NCBI RefSeq assembly: GCF_004145405.1
Contig: NZ_SELQ01000001.1
Span: forward strand, 801,053-865,052
Source of the DNA: Salipiger sp. IMCC34102
GTDB lineage: Bacteria; Pseudomonadota; Alphaproteobacteria; Rhodobacterales; Rhodobacteraceae
Reading direction: 5' to 3'
Length of the DNA: 64,000 nt
The translations under genes were made by a program, and so were the position numbers. Of the stretch, positions 47,228 through 56,202 are shown piece by piece; position 1 is the first letter of the stretch, and each line of letters begins with the position of its first letter. The notes beneath the pieces were generated by a model, which did no database searches, was not told where the DNA came from, and saw only the letters and a program-made list of their open reading frames with translations.

Positions 47228-48240
47228 CAGTGGTAGCCTTCGTCCGGATCGATCTTGCCGCGGAAAACGTAGTAGGCGTAGGCCGTGTAGATCAGGATCA
47301 GCGGGATCAGCACGATGGTGCCGACCAGCGCGAACCACAGGCTTGAATCCGGGGCCGCGGCCTCGCGGATCGTCAAGGCCGGCGGCACGATATAGGGGTA
47401 GAAGCTGACCCCGATCCCGATGAAGCACAGAACGAAGATCGCCTCCACCGCCAGGAACGGGATCCGGTCGCGGCCCGTGGCCAGCCCCGTGAAGAGCGCA
47501 ACGATGCAGATCAGCAGCAGGATCGGGATCGGCAGGGTGAAGACGAAACTCGGCATGCTGAACCAGCGCCCGAAGTAGTCGGCGTTCTGGAACGGCGTCC
47601 AGATGCTGACGATGGCGACCGCGATCAGCACCACGACGGCCAGCGGCTTGGCCACGTCACGCATGTGGTGGCTGACGGCCCCGTTGGTCTTCATCACGAT
47701 CCAGGTGGCCCCCAGAAGCGCGTAACCCACGGTCACCGCCAGGCCGCACATGATCGAGAAGGGCGTCAGCCAGTCCCACCAGCCGCCGCCGTAAGCCCGC
47801 CCGTCGATGTCGATCCCCTGCACCAGCGCACCCAGGGCGATCCCCTGGTTCAGGGCCGCCATGGTCGATCCGCCGAAGAAGGCGAGATCCCAGACCCCGC
47901 GCCAGCGTGTCGTCTTCCAGCGGTACTCGAAGGCCACGCCGCGGAACACGAGCGCCAGCAGCATCAGGATGATCGGCATGTAGAGCGCGGGCATCACGAT
48001 CGAATAAGCCAGCGGGAAGACCGCGAAGAGTCCGCCGCCGCCCAGCACGAGCCAAGTCTCGTTTCCGTCCCAGACGGGGGCGACCGAGTTCATCATCACG
48101 TCCCTGTCCCCCTCGCCATGGGCGAAGGGGAACAGGATCCCGATGCCAAGGTCGAACCCGTCCAGCACCACGTAGGTCAGCACGGCGAAGGCGATCAGCC
48201 CGGCCCAGATGAACGACAACTCGAGGAAGACGTCGGGCAT
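47227..48240 (-). CDS. cydB: Cytochrome bd-type quinol oxidase subunit II
   Basis: A 337-residue membrane protein with about eight helices. It begins LSFIWAGLIAFAVLTYVVLDGFDLGIG, cited here as FIWAGLIAFAV and LDGFDLGIGIL, both typical of CydB/CioB, then PVWDGNETWLVLGGG and FRGVAFEYRWK. It pairs with CydA in reducing oxygen with quinol electrons. It lies three bases after cydA. Confidence 0.95.
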   Translation of the reverse strand: MPDVFLELSFIWAGLIAFAVLTYVVLDGFDLGIGILFPFAHGEGDRDVMMNSVAPVWDGNETWLVLGGGGLFAVFPLAYSIVMPALYMPIILMLLALVFRGVAFEYRWKTTRWRGVWDLAFFGGSTMAALNQGIALGALVQGIDIDGRAYGGGWWDWLTPFSIMCGLAVTVGYALLGATWIVMKTNGAVSHHMRDVAKPLAVVVLIAVAIVSIWTPFQNADYFGRWFSMPSFVFTLPIPILLLICIVALFTGLATGRDRIPFLAVEAIFVLCFIGIGVSFYPYIVPPALTIREAAAPDSSLWFALVGTIVLIPLILIYTAYAYYVFRGKIDPDEGYH

Positions 48241-48243
48241 GGT

Positions 48244-49656
48244 TCAGGTTCCTTCGACCAGGTCGGTTTCGCGCACCTGCTGGATCGGGGTGATGCCCGC
48301 CGTGCGGATCGGCCCCTGGTCTTCCAGGCTGTCGGGCTGCAGCGGCACCTTGTTCATCAGGCGCAGGATGTAGAACGTGCCTGCTCCGAACACGAAGAAG
48401 TAGACCACGATGAAGGCGATGAGCGAACTTGCCACGGCCGGAGCGGCGATGGGCGAGAGGCTTTCGGAGGTGCGCATCACCCCGTAGACGGTGAACGGCT
48501 GGCGTCCGACCTCGGTCGTGATCCAGCCCGCCAGCACCGCGATGAAGCCCGAGGGCGCCATCACCACCGCAGCCCGGTGAAGCCATTTCGTTGTGTAGAG
48601 CCGCCCGCGCCACCGCTGGATGCCGCCCCAGATCCCCACGGCCAGCATGGTGAAACCGATCCCCACCATGATGCGGAAGGTGAAGAAGACGATGGCCACG
48701 GGGGGCTGGTCCTCCTTCGGGATCGTGTCCAGACCGTCCAGCGGCGCGCCCCATTCGTGGGCCAGGATAAGGCTGGAAAGCTGCGGGATCTCCACCGAGT
48801 AGTGCACGACCCCTTCCTCCTGGTCGGGGATGCCGAACAGGATCAGCGGCGCCCCGTCGGGGTGGCTGTCGAAATGGCCTTCCATCGCCATGACCTTGGC
48901 GGGCTGGTGCTCCAGCGTGTTGATCCCGTGAAAATCACCGGCGGCGATCTGCAGGGGCGTGACCAGAAGCGCCATCCACATCCCCATCGAGAACATCTTG
49001 CGCGCCGAAAGATCCGCCCGGTCGCGCAGAAGGTGCAACGCGCCCACCCCCGCCACGACGAAGGCCGTCGTCAGGTAAGCGGCCAGCACCATGTGCGTCA
49101 GCCGGTAGGGGAAGGACGGGTTGAAGACGATGGCCCACCAATCCTCGGGGATGAACTGCCCCGCCTCGTTCACGCCGAAGCCCGCGGGCGTGTGCATCCA
49201 GCTGTTCACGCTGAGGATCCAGAAGGCCGAGGTGAAGGTCCCCAGCGCCACCAGCGCGGTCGCGAACATGTGCAGACCGTGGCCCACCCGTTCGCGTCCG
49301 AAAAGCATGATGCCCAGGAAACCGGCCTCGAGGAAGAAGGCCGACAGCACCTCGTAGGCCATGAGCGGTCCCAGAACCGGACCCGTCCGGTCCGAGAAGA
49401 CCGCCCAGTTGGTTCCGAACTGGTAGGACATCACGATGCCCGAGACGACGCCCATGCCGAAGGCGATGGCGAAGATCTTCTTCCAGTAATCGAAGACGAT
49501 CCGGTAGGTCTGGTTACCGGTCCACAGCCACAGCGCGTTCAGCACCGCGAGGTAACTCGCCAGCCCGATCGAGAACGCCGGGAAGATGATGTGGAACGAA
49601 ACGGTGAAGGCAAACTGGACCCGGGCGAGGATCTCTGCCGAAAAGCCGGACAGCAT
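48244..49656 (-). CDS. cydA: Cytochrome bd-type quinol oxidase subunit I
   Basis: A 470-residue haem subunit. A haem ligand lies in FTVSFHIIFPAF (His22). The quinol-side region has GWITTEVGRQPFTVYGVMRT. At 470 residues it is shorter than E. coli CydA (about 520), as expected for the short-Q-loop group that includes the cyanide-insensitive oxidases (CioA). That grouping is from length and is inference. No FNR-type site was found in the 101 bases upstream. Confidence 0.94.
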   Translation of the reverse strand: MLSGFSAEILARVQFAFTVSFHIIFPAFSIGLASYLAVLNALWLWTGNQTYRIVFDYWKKIFAIAFGMGVVSGIVMSYQFGTNWAVFSDRTGPVLGPLMAYEVLSAFFLEAGFLGIMLFGRERVGHGLHMFATALVALGTFTSAFWILSVNSWMHTPAGFGVNEAGQFIPEDWWAIVFNPSFPYRLTHMVLAAYLTTAFVVAGVGALHLLRDRADLSARKMFSMGMWMALLVTPLQIAAGDFHGINTLEHQPAKVMAMEGHFDSHPDGAPLILFGIPDQEEGVVHYSVEIPQLSSLILAHEWGAPLDGLDTIPKEDQPPVAIVFFTFRIMVGIGFTMLAVGIWGGIQRWRGRLYTTKWLHRAAVVMAPSGFIAVLAGWITTEVGRQPFTVYGVMRTSESLSPIAAPAVASSLIAFIVVYFFVFGAGTFYILRLMNKVPLQPDSLEDQGPIRTAGITPIQQVRETDLVEGT

Positions 49657-49757
49657 GGGCGCTCCTGTATGTCGGCGGATCGCCTTCGATCCGTCGCGCG
49701 CAGGCTAACCTTTGGGGCCGGATTCGCAATGAGACATCTTGGCGGCGGTTCGCGTCC

Positions 49758-50882
49758 CTATTCCGCGGTTGCCGGCGTCGGGCCGGGCGTGTCGTCGCCG
49801 CGGCCCGACAGGAACAGGCCCAGACCTTGCAGGCTCTCGATCTTCTCGGCGAAGGCGCGCACGACGATCAGCACCGGCACGGCGACGAACATGCCCACAA
49901 CCGACCACGCCCAGCCCCAGAAGGCCACCGCGATGAAGACCGCCACGGGGTTCAGCTTCAGGCTCCGTCCGACCGCGTAGGGCGTCACGAACTGGCCCTC
50001 GATGCTGGTCAGCGCGATGTAGGTGGCTGCGGCGAAACCGGCAGCCCCTACCGTGTCGAAGGACACGATCCCGATCGCGAAGGTGATGAGCGCGCCGCCG
50101 ATGGCGCCCACGAAGGGAATGAAGTTGAGCGCAAAGGCCATCACGCCGAACAGCGCGGGGTTCGGCATTCCCAGGAACCACAGGGCCACACCCACGGCCA
50201 CGCCCAGGCCCGCGTTGATCGTGGTGATGGTCAGGAAATACCGGCTGATCTTGCGCTCGATGTCGTAGACGATCCCGATCGCGCGCCGCTTGTCGCGGAA
50301 CGTCGGGTTCACCGCGACGATCTTTTCGTAGAACATGTCACCGCTGGCGATCAGGAAGAACAGCATGACGAGGGTCAGCAACAGCTGCGCCAGCACGAAA
50401 GGTACGGTCAGCGCGACTTGCGTCAGAAGGCCCGGACCGCTGCTCACCGCGACCTGCTCGGGCACGTCCTCGTCGGAGCCGGTCAGATCGTTGACCTGTG
50501 CGGTGGCGTCGCTCACCTGTTCGACCAGGTCCGAGATCCCGCGCAGCTTGACCTCCACGTCGCGCATGATCGCGGGCGCATCGGCGGCGTAGCTCTGCAC
50601 CGGTCCGGCCAGCCCGCCCATCGCCGCGGCACACAGCGCCAGCAGACCCAGCACGATCACCCCGGCGGAAATGCCGTCCGGCACCCCGCGGCGGGCCATC
50701 CAGCGGCGCACCGGCGAGAAGGTCAGTGACAAGAGGAACGCCAGGATCAGCGGCATCAGGAACGACCGGGCCACGACCATCACCACCCCCGCGGCGATCA
50801 GGAACAGGCCTTTCACGGCCCAATGTCCTCCACCGGAGGCGGGGGGCGGGGGGGATGCGGGAACGGTCGCGGTTTCGGTCAT
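49758..50882 (-). CDS. AI-2E family membrane transporter
   Basis: A 374-residue membrane protein with about seven or eight helices. It has the family's central hydrophilic loop and the C-terminal GMPNPALFGVMAFALNFIPFVGA and EGQFVTPYAVGRSLKLNP segments. Members export autoinducer-2, sodium or protons, or other molecules; the substrate is not predictable. ATG 50882 was chosen as the start after GAGGACCTTGAA; the longer frame has only Arg-rich noncoding sequence. Confidence 0.88.
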   Translation of the reverse strand: MTETATVPASPPPPASGGGHWAVKGLFLIAAGVVMVVARSFLMPLILAFLLSLTFSPVRRWMARRGVPDGISAGVIVLGLLALCAAAMGGLAGPVQSYAADAPAIMRDVEVKLRGISDLVEQVSDATAQVNDLTGSDEDVPEQVAVSSGPGLLTQVALTVPFVLAQLLLTLVMLFFLIASGDMFYEKIVAVNPTFRDKRRAIGIVYDIERKISRYFLTITTINAGLGVAVGVALWFLGMPNPALFGVMAFALNFIPFVGAIGGALITFAIGIVSFDTVGAAGFAAATYIALTSIEGQFVTPYAVGRSLKLNPVAVFIAVAFWGWAWSVVGMFVAVPVLIVVRAFAEKIESLQGLGLFLSGRGDDTPGPTPATAE

Positions 50883-51160
50883 TTCAAGGTCCTCGAAGCG
50901 CCCGAAGGCGTGGGATGTCTGGGTGAAGGTAGGTGGACGGACGCCGCGAACCAGCGCGCATCGCTCCGGATCAGTGCCCGGAGCGCGGCGCAACCGGAAA
51001 CTATGGCGGCGCGAGGCCGTGTCACCGCCCGGCCTGTTTAGATGCGCTGGTATCCGCCGAAGGGGACCCCGGAGGTGGTGCCGCACCCCAGGCGCGGCAA
51101 CCGGACCGGGAGGTCACGCGTTCGGGCCCATGTGCATCTCGCACTCGATGGAGAGACGAA

Positions 51161-51604
51161 ATGGCCGAGAAGACACTGAAGGACGTCGCCGAGATGATGG
51201 CGAAGATCGACTTCTGCATGATGGAGACCCACAGCGACGACGGGCGCATCGCCGCCCGCCCCATGAGCTCGAACGGAGACGTGGAATACCGGGGGCAAAG
51301 CTGGTTCTACAGCCACGAGAACAGCCGCAAGATCCGCGATCTGCGGGCCGACGACCGGATCGGCCTCTCCTTCCAGGGGACCGGCGGCGTGATGGGCCTC
51401 GTGGGCAAGCCTGGGGTGATGGTTCACGTGCAAGGCCGGGCGACGCTGATCGACGACCGCGCCACTTTCGAGGCGCATTGGGTGCCCGAACTGGAATATT
51501 GGTTCGAGGACGGGATCGACACGCCCGGCATGATCATGATCCGCGTCGATGCCGATCGCATCCACTACTGGGACGGCACCGAGGAAGGCGAAGTTCGCCC
51601 CTAG
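51161..51604 (+). CDS. Pyridoxamine 5'-phosphate oxidase-like (general stress) flavoprotein
   Basis: A 147-residue split-barrel protein. The pattern ARPMSSNGDVEYRGQSWFYSHENSRK (read as ARPMSSNGDVEY and WFYSHENSRKI), QGRATLIDDRATFEAHW and IRVDADRIHYWDG matches general stress protein 26-like members that bind FMN or F420-like cofactors. The substrate is unknown. ATG 51161 follows GGAGAGACGAA. It stands alone. Confidence 0.84.
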   Translation: MAEKTLKDVAEMMAKIDFCMMETHSDDGRIAARPMSSNGDVEYRGQSWFYSHENSRKIRDLRADDRIGLSFQGTGGVMGLVGKPGVMVHVQGRATLIDDRATFEAHWVPELEYWFEDGIDTPGMIMIRVDADRIHYWDGTEEGEVRP

Positions 51605-51801
51605 CGCTCCGGCCCCCGGGCGGTTGGCGTATTTGCCATGACGCAGGCGCCGCCGCGCCGTCTGCCCGGTGCGCTGACGGCGCGGCGTGTCGCGAAATGT
51701 TGTTTACTCGATTAGCGTTTTTGTCGTTGATCAATCCCCCCTCCGATGCATACGCTGTGCCATGACCGGCCACGTGCCGAAGTCTTTGGGAGGAGAACAC
51801 C

Positions 51802-52848
51802 ATGTACACGACCCGCAGAAGCCTCATCGCCGCCACCGGGGCGCTTGCGCTGGGCGCGCTGACCGCCACCGGCGCGCTGGCGCAGGAGGTGACGCTGAAG
51901 ATGCACCAGATGCTGCCGCAGCAGGCGGCGATTCCGGCCAACATGCTCGAAACCTGGGCCAACAACGTCGAAGAGCAGAGCGACGGCCGCATCCAGGTCG
52001 ATCGCTATCCCTCCATGCAGCTGGGCGGCGCCCCGGCCGAACTCGTCGACCAGGTCCAGGACGGCGTGGCCGACGTGATCTGGACGGTCGTCGGCTACAC
52101 CCCAGGCCGGTTCCCTGCCTCGGAAGTCTTCGAGCTGCCCTTCTTCGTCGAGGACGCAAAGGCCGGGTCCTACGCGTTCTGGAAGATGTACGAAGAAAGC
52201 ATGGCCGAAACCGATTTTCAGGACATGAAGATGCTGGCCACCTTCGTGCACGGTCCGGGCGTGTTCCACACCGCCGACCCGGTGGAGACGCCTTCCGACC
52301 TGCAGGGCATGAAGATCCGCGGCGGCTCGCGCCTCGTGAACGAGATGCTGACCGCCGCCGGGGCCACCCCGGTGGGCATGCCGGTTCCGGCCGTGTCCGA
52401 GGCGCTGTCCAAGGGCGTCATCGACGGCACCACGATCCCGTGGGAAGTCACCACCGCCGTCAAGACCTCGGAGTTGGTGACCAACCACACCCAGTTCGAA
52501 GGCGAGGGGCTTTATACCCTTACCATGATTGTCGCGATGAACCAGGACGTCTATGACGGCCTGCCCGACGACCTCAAGCAGGTGATCGACGACAACTCCG
52601 GTGCGGCCTTCTCGCAGATGGGTGCCGACGTGATGCTCGCGGGCGACGAGGCCGGCCTCGCGCTGGCCGAGGAATTCGGGAACGACATCATCACCATCGA
52701 CGCAGAGACGGTCGAGGCCGAATGGCGCCCCGTCGTCCAGCCGATCTACGACAGCTGGATCGCGGACATGGACAGCCGCGGTTACGACGGTCAGGCCCTG
52801 ATCGACCGCGCCAACGAGCTGATGGATGAGTACGAGGCCACGAACTGA
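51802..52848 (+). CDS. TRAP transporter substrate-binding protein
   Basis: A 348-residue periplasmic DctP-family protein. The signal peptide has a twin-arginine-like start (TTRRSLIAATGALALGAL) ending ALAQ. The core DVIWTVVGYTPGRFP, the DLQGMKIRGGSRLVNEML substrate segment with its arginine that clamps a carboxylate, and GVIDGTTIPWEV are typical. It captures an organic anion for the permeases that follow. GGGAGGAGAA precedes the ATG. Confidence 0.93.
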   Translation: MYTTRRSLIAATGALALGALTATGALAQEVTLKMHQMLPQQAAIPANMLETWANNVEEQSDGRIQVDRYPSMQLGGAPAELVDQVQDGVADVIWTVVGYTPGRFPASEVFELPFFVEDAKAGSYAFWKMYEESMAETDFQDMKMLATFVHGPGVFHTADPVETPSDLQGMKIRGGSRLVNEMLTAAGATPVGMPVPAVSEALSKGVIDGTTIPWEVTTAVKTSELVTNHTQFEGEGLYTLTMIVAMNQDVYDGLPDDLKQVIDDNSGAAFSQMGADVMLAGDEAGLALAEEFGNDIITIDAETVEAEWRPVVQPIYDSWIADMDSRGYDGQALIDRANELMDEYEATN

Positions 52849-52862
52849 GGCCTTTTTGAATC

Positions 52863-52890
52863 GGGGCGGTCGTTGTTTCGTGGCCGCCCC
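52863..52890 (+). terminator. Stem-loop between dctP and dctQ, likely attenuator
   Basis: GGGGCGGTCG (52863-52872) pairs with 52881-52890 (seven perfect base pairs, then wobble pairs), loop eight bases, followed by TTTGCGTTTC. It lies 14 bases after the binding protein stop. Such structures let the binding protein be made in excess over the permeases. Confidence 0.6.
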
Positions 52891-52915
52891 TTTGCGTTTC
52901 ACCGGAGCTTCCGCG

Positions 52916-53500
52916 ATGTATCGCTTCTTCCTGCGCCTCTCGACCATCATGGCCTGGTTGGGCGGTCTTGTCCTGTCCGGGATCGTCCTGCTGATCTGCG
53001 CCTCGGTGCTGGGGCGCACGATCAACGGGTTTCTCTACAGCGACCTCGTGCAGTCGACCATGCCGGGCGTCGCGGATGCGCTGATCGCCTTCGGCATCGG
53101 GCCGATCAACGGTGACTTCGAACTGACCGAGGCGCTGGTGGCCTTTGCCATCTTTGCCTTCCTGCCGCTGTGCCAGATCACCGGTGGTCACGCCGCCGTC
53201 GACGTCTTTACCCGCATGATGCCCGATCGGTTCAACCGCGCGGTGCGGGTGGTGATCGACGTGGTCTTCGCCGGGGTCATGGTGCTGATCGCCGTGCAAC
53301 TCTATGCGGGCATGCTGTCCAAGATGTCCTCGGGCCAGGTCACCTTCCTTCTGCAATTTCCCGTCTGGTGGGGCTACGCGCTGTCCCTGGTCGGCGCGGG
53401 CATCGCCGCCGCCGTGGCCGTCTGGATCGCCGCAGCGCGCCTGGGCGAGATCGCGACCGGGCGCGACATCCTCCCCGAGGATCTGGAGATAGAGCATTGA
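52916..53500 (+). CDS. TRAP transporter small permease
   Basis: A 194-residue DctQ-type protein with four membrane helices. It has the conserved EALVAFAIFAFLPLCQITGGHAAVDVF segment (helix 2 to 3, cited as EALVAFAIFAF and GGHAAVDVF) and MPDRFNRAVRVVIDV. ATG 52916 has GGAG ten bases upstream. Its stop overlaps the TTG start of the large permease. Confidence 0.9.
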   Translation: MYRFFLRLSTIMAWLGGLVLSGIVLLICASVLGRTINGFLYSDLVQSTMPGVADALIAFGIGPINGDFELTEALVAFAIFAFLPLCQITGGHAAVDVFTRMMPDRFNRAVRVVIDVVFAGVMVLIAVQLYAGMLSKMSSGQVTFLLQFPVWWGYALSLVGAGIAAAVAVWIAAARLGEIATGRDILPEDLEIEH

Positions 53501-54993
53501 GCGACACCCTCATCGGCATCCTGTCGTTCCCGACCCTGCTGATCATGATCTTCCTGCGCGTGCCCATCGGGCTCGCGATGTTCCTCGCGGGCCTGGTGGG
53601 GCTGGTGATCGTTACCGGCGACACCACGATTCCCTTCGCGCGCCTCAAGTCGGAGACCTATACCACCTTCGCCAGCTACTCGCTGTCGATCATCCCGATG
53701 TTCCTGCTGATGGGCCATTTCGCGACCCTGGGCGGCATGAGCACGGCCCTCTTCAAGGCCGCCGAAAGCTGGCTTGGACACCGCAAGGGTGGCGTGGCGA
53801 TGGCCGCCGTCGGCGCCTGCGCGGGTTTCGGCGCGATCTGCGGCAGCTCGCTTGCGACGGCGGCCACCATGTCCCGCGTCGCCCTGCCGGAGTTGCGCCG
53901 CTACGGCTACGCGGGCGGCTTCTCGACCGCGACCTTGGCGGCGGGCGGCACGCTGGGCATCCTGATTCCGCCCTCCATCGTGCTGGTGATCTACGCGATC
54001 CTGACCGAGCAGAACATCGCCAAGCTCTTCCTCGCCGCCGTGATCCCCGGCCTGCTGGCAGCATTGGGCTACGTCATCGTCATCTCGATCTACGTGAGGC
54101 TCTATCCGAAATCCGCCGGGGTCCGCCCGCGCGTGGGCTACGCCCAGCGGGCCCGGGCGCTGCTGGACGTCTGGCCCGTGCTGCTGGTCTTCGGCCTTGT
54201 CGTCGGCGGCATCTACGCGGGCTGGTTCACGCCCACGGAAGGGGCGGCCATCGGCGCTCTGGGCACCGGGCTCATCGCCTGGGCGAACGGCGGGCTCACC
54301 CGTGCCACCTTGGGCGAAAGCTTCATCGTGACCGCAAAATCCACCGCGATGATTTTCTTCATCGTGCTGGGGGCCGCCTTCTACAACGGTTTTCTGGCCC
54401 TGACGCAGGTGCCGCAGGACATCGCCAGCTTCGTGGTCGAGCAGAACCTCTCGCCTTGGATGGTGCTGGCGTTCATCCTCGTCTTCTACCTCGTGCTGGG
54501 CTGCCTGATGGACAGCCTGTCGATGATCCTTCTGACGATCCCGATCTTCTGGCCGGTCATGCAGGGCCTCGATTTCGGTTTCGTCACCATGGTGGATCTG
54601 CACGCCGCCAGGCTGGCGGACCTGGTGGCCGCCGGGACGGATGTGCCCGCAGCTTTGCTGGCGGAGGCGCAGGCGCAGCTGGCTTCGGGTGTCGAACTGA
54701 CTCGTGACCAGATCCGCGAGCTGGGCATCCGTGGCGCCAACCAGGGGGCGCTGAACCGCATCAACACCGAGCAGGTGGCGATCTGGTTCGGCATCCTCGT
54801 GCTCATCGTGGTCGAGGTCGGTCTCATCACGCCGCCCGTGGGGATGAACCTGTTCATCATCAACGCGATGGATCGCTCCACCCCCATGGTCGAGACCTAT
54901 CGCGCGGTGCTGTTCTTCGTCGGCTCCGACCTGTTCCGGGTGCTGCTGCTGGCGATCTTCCCGGTCATCACGCTGGTCTTCATCGGCTGGTGA
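53497..54993 (+). CDS. TRAP transporter large permease with insertion
   Basis: A 498-residue DctM-type protein with about twelve helices. Family marks are IFLRVPIGLAMFLAG, PMFLLMGHFATLGG, CAGFGAICGSSLATAATM, TLAAGGTLGILIPPS and the end GLITPPVGMNLF. It starts at TTG 53497, overlapping the small permease stop (TTGA). Ordinary DctM is about 425-440 residues; here about 60 hydrophilic, helical residues are inserted at 365-424 (LHAARLADLVAAG, LLAEAQAQLASGVELTRDQ), just before the helix that starts WFGILVLIVVEV. Confidence 0.9.
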   Translation: MSDTLIGILSFPTLLIMIFLRVPIGLAMFLAGLVGLVIVTGDTTIPFARLKSETYTTFASYSLSIIPMFLLMGHFATLGGMSTALFKAAESWLGHRKGGVAMAAVGACAGFGAICGSSLATAATMSRVALPELRRYGYAGGFSTATLAAGGTLGILIPPSIVLVIYAILTEQNIAKLFLAAVIPGLLAALGYVIVISIYVRLYPKSAGVRPRVGYAQRARALLDVWPVLLVFGLVVGGIYAGWFTPTEGAAIGALGTGLIAWANGGLTRATLGESFIVTAKSTAMIFFIVLGAAFYNGFLALTQVPQDIASFVVEQNLSPWMVLAFILVFYLVLGCLMDSLSMILLTIPIFWPVMQGLDFGFVTMVDLHAARLADLVAAGTDVPAALLAEAQAQLASGVELTRDQIRELGIRGANQGALNRINTEQVAIWFGILVLIVVEVGLITPPVGMNLFIINAMDRSTPMVETYRAVLFFVGSDLFRVLLLAIFPVITLVFIGW

Positions 54994-55268
54994 GGCGCGA
55001 GCGGGCCACCCTTGGCCCGTTCGGACAGCTGGTCGGACTGGCGATCAACAGTGGACCATGGAGCACCACTGTCGAAGGCTCCGCGGCACGGCGGAACCGG
55101 TGAGCGCTTAACCGTGGGTCGCTTGCGGTTTTGCGATCCAGTTGGCAACGCAGCAGAGAACACTTCGACCGTCGGCGTCTGCCGTCAGCTGAGATTTCGG
55201 CGCCCCTGACACTGTCGTCGGCCGCACGGCGCCGATCGCGATCAAAGCTGGCCGCTTTCCGGCGCGGG
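54994..55268. other. Intergenic region after the TRAP operon
   Basis: The 275 bases between the TRAP permease and allA, both ending here, hold a 7-bp hairpin (55002-55008 with 55013-55019) just after the permease stop, which may end that transcript. Nothing else coding is apparent. Confidence 0.45.
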
Positions 55269-55751
55269 TCAGGTCGCCACGACGGTCCAGGCGGTGTCCA
55301 GCCGATACTCTTCCAGGTTCGCGCCTGCGCCGATCCGGTCCACGACCGCGAAAAGCCCGTCCTCGAGCGGTGTCAGCACGCCGTGCCAGGTCCCGCGGTG
55401 AAGGTTGATCCCCTGACCCTGCGCGATGAAGGCCTGCGGCATGCCGGGGCGACCGGCTTCATCGGGGGCCACGATCACCAGCCAGGGGGTGCGGTGCATG
55501 GGCACAAAGGCCTGCGATCCTTCCGGATGCCGTTCCAAAAGGTCGAAGCGGTAGGGCAGGCTGCGTGGTCTGGCATCGAACAGGCTGATCCCCGCCCGGC
55601 CGCTTCCGAAATCGAGCCTGCCCAGGTCGTGATGCCGCCCGCAGAAACCGTCGTTGATCGTCTTGTCGGGGGCGTCGCGCAAGGCAAGCACGTCGCCGAA
55701 GGGGGCGAAGTCGGCGGCCGTCAGCGGGGCAGGGGTCAAAGTCCGATCCAT
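55269..55751 (-). CDS. allA: Ureidoglycolate lyase
   Basis: A 160-residue cupin-like enzyme that splits ureidoglycolate into glyoxylate and urea, late in allantoin breakdown. Signatures are FAPFGDVLALRD, RPRSLPYRFDLLERHPEGSQAF (in parts), VPMHRTPWLVIVAP and INLHRGTWHGVLTPL, the last being the typical AllA His-Arg-Gly-x-Trp-His motif. The ATG at 55751 fits the family start. It is divergent from uraH, with 96 bases between. Confidence 0.9.
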   Translation of the reverse strand: MDRTLTPAPLTAADFAPFGDVLALRDAPDKTINDGFCGRHHDLGRLDFGSGRAGISLFDARPRSLPYRFDLLERHPEGSQAFVPMHRTPWLVIVAPDEAGRPGMPQAFIAQGQGINLHRGTWHGVLTPLEDGLFAVVDRIGAGANLEEYRLDTAWTVVAT

Positions 55752-55847
55752 GCGCCCGACCTCGCGCCATCGCGGGTCTTCTGTCAACCGCTTGCCGTGT
55801 GGCGCGCGCTCGGGCAGGCTCCACCCGATTGCAAACCGGAGCCCGCC

Positions 55848-56192
55848 ATGCCTGCCAGCCTGACCACCCATGTCCTCGACACCGCCACCGGCCGCCCGGC
55901 GCAGGGCATCGCGATCACGCTGTTCCGCCTGACCGACAAGGCGCGGGAGCAAGTGGCGACCGCGAGGACGAATGCGGACGGGCGCACCGACGCGCCGATC
56001 CTGCCCGAAGCCCCATCCGGCCAATACGAACTGATCTTCCACGCCGGAGATTACCTGCGCGGCCTGGGGCAAGACGCCGATCCGCTCTTTTTGTCGGAGA
56101 TCCCCGTCCGCTTCGGCATTTCCGAGGAACGCCATTACCACGTCCCGCTTCTGCTGTCGCCTTACGGCTACTCGACCTACCGGGGCAGCTAG
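55848..56192 (+). CDS. uraH: 5-hydroxyisourate hydrolase
   Basis: A 114-residue transthyretin-like enzyme of urate degradation, converting 5-hydroxyisourate. It has TTHVLDTATGRPAQG (His8 region), the central helix and strands, HYHVPLLLSPYGYSTYRGS at the end (YRGS, the diagnostic C-terminus; read as YHVPLLLSPYGYSTY). GGAG precedes ATG 55848. Together with allA it shows purine-ureide catabolism here. Confidence 0.94.
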   Translation: MPASLTTHVLDTATGRPAQGIAITLFRLTDKAREQVATARTNADGRTDAPILPEAPSGQYELIFHAGDYLRGLGQDADPLFLSEIPVRFGISEERHYHVPLLLSPYGYSTYRGS

Positions 56193-56202
56193 GGGCGCCG
56201 TC

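Noticed and set aside
49657..49757. FNR/FnrL site expected before cydA
   Set aside because: No TTGAT-N4-ATCAA-like sequence was found.
51727..51734. TTGATCAA upstream of the TRAP binding protein as an FNR-like or GntR operator
   Set aside because: It lacks the FNR spacer and is a common 8-base palindrome; no second copy was seen.
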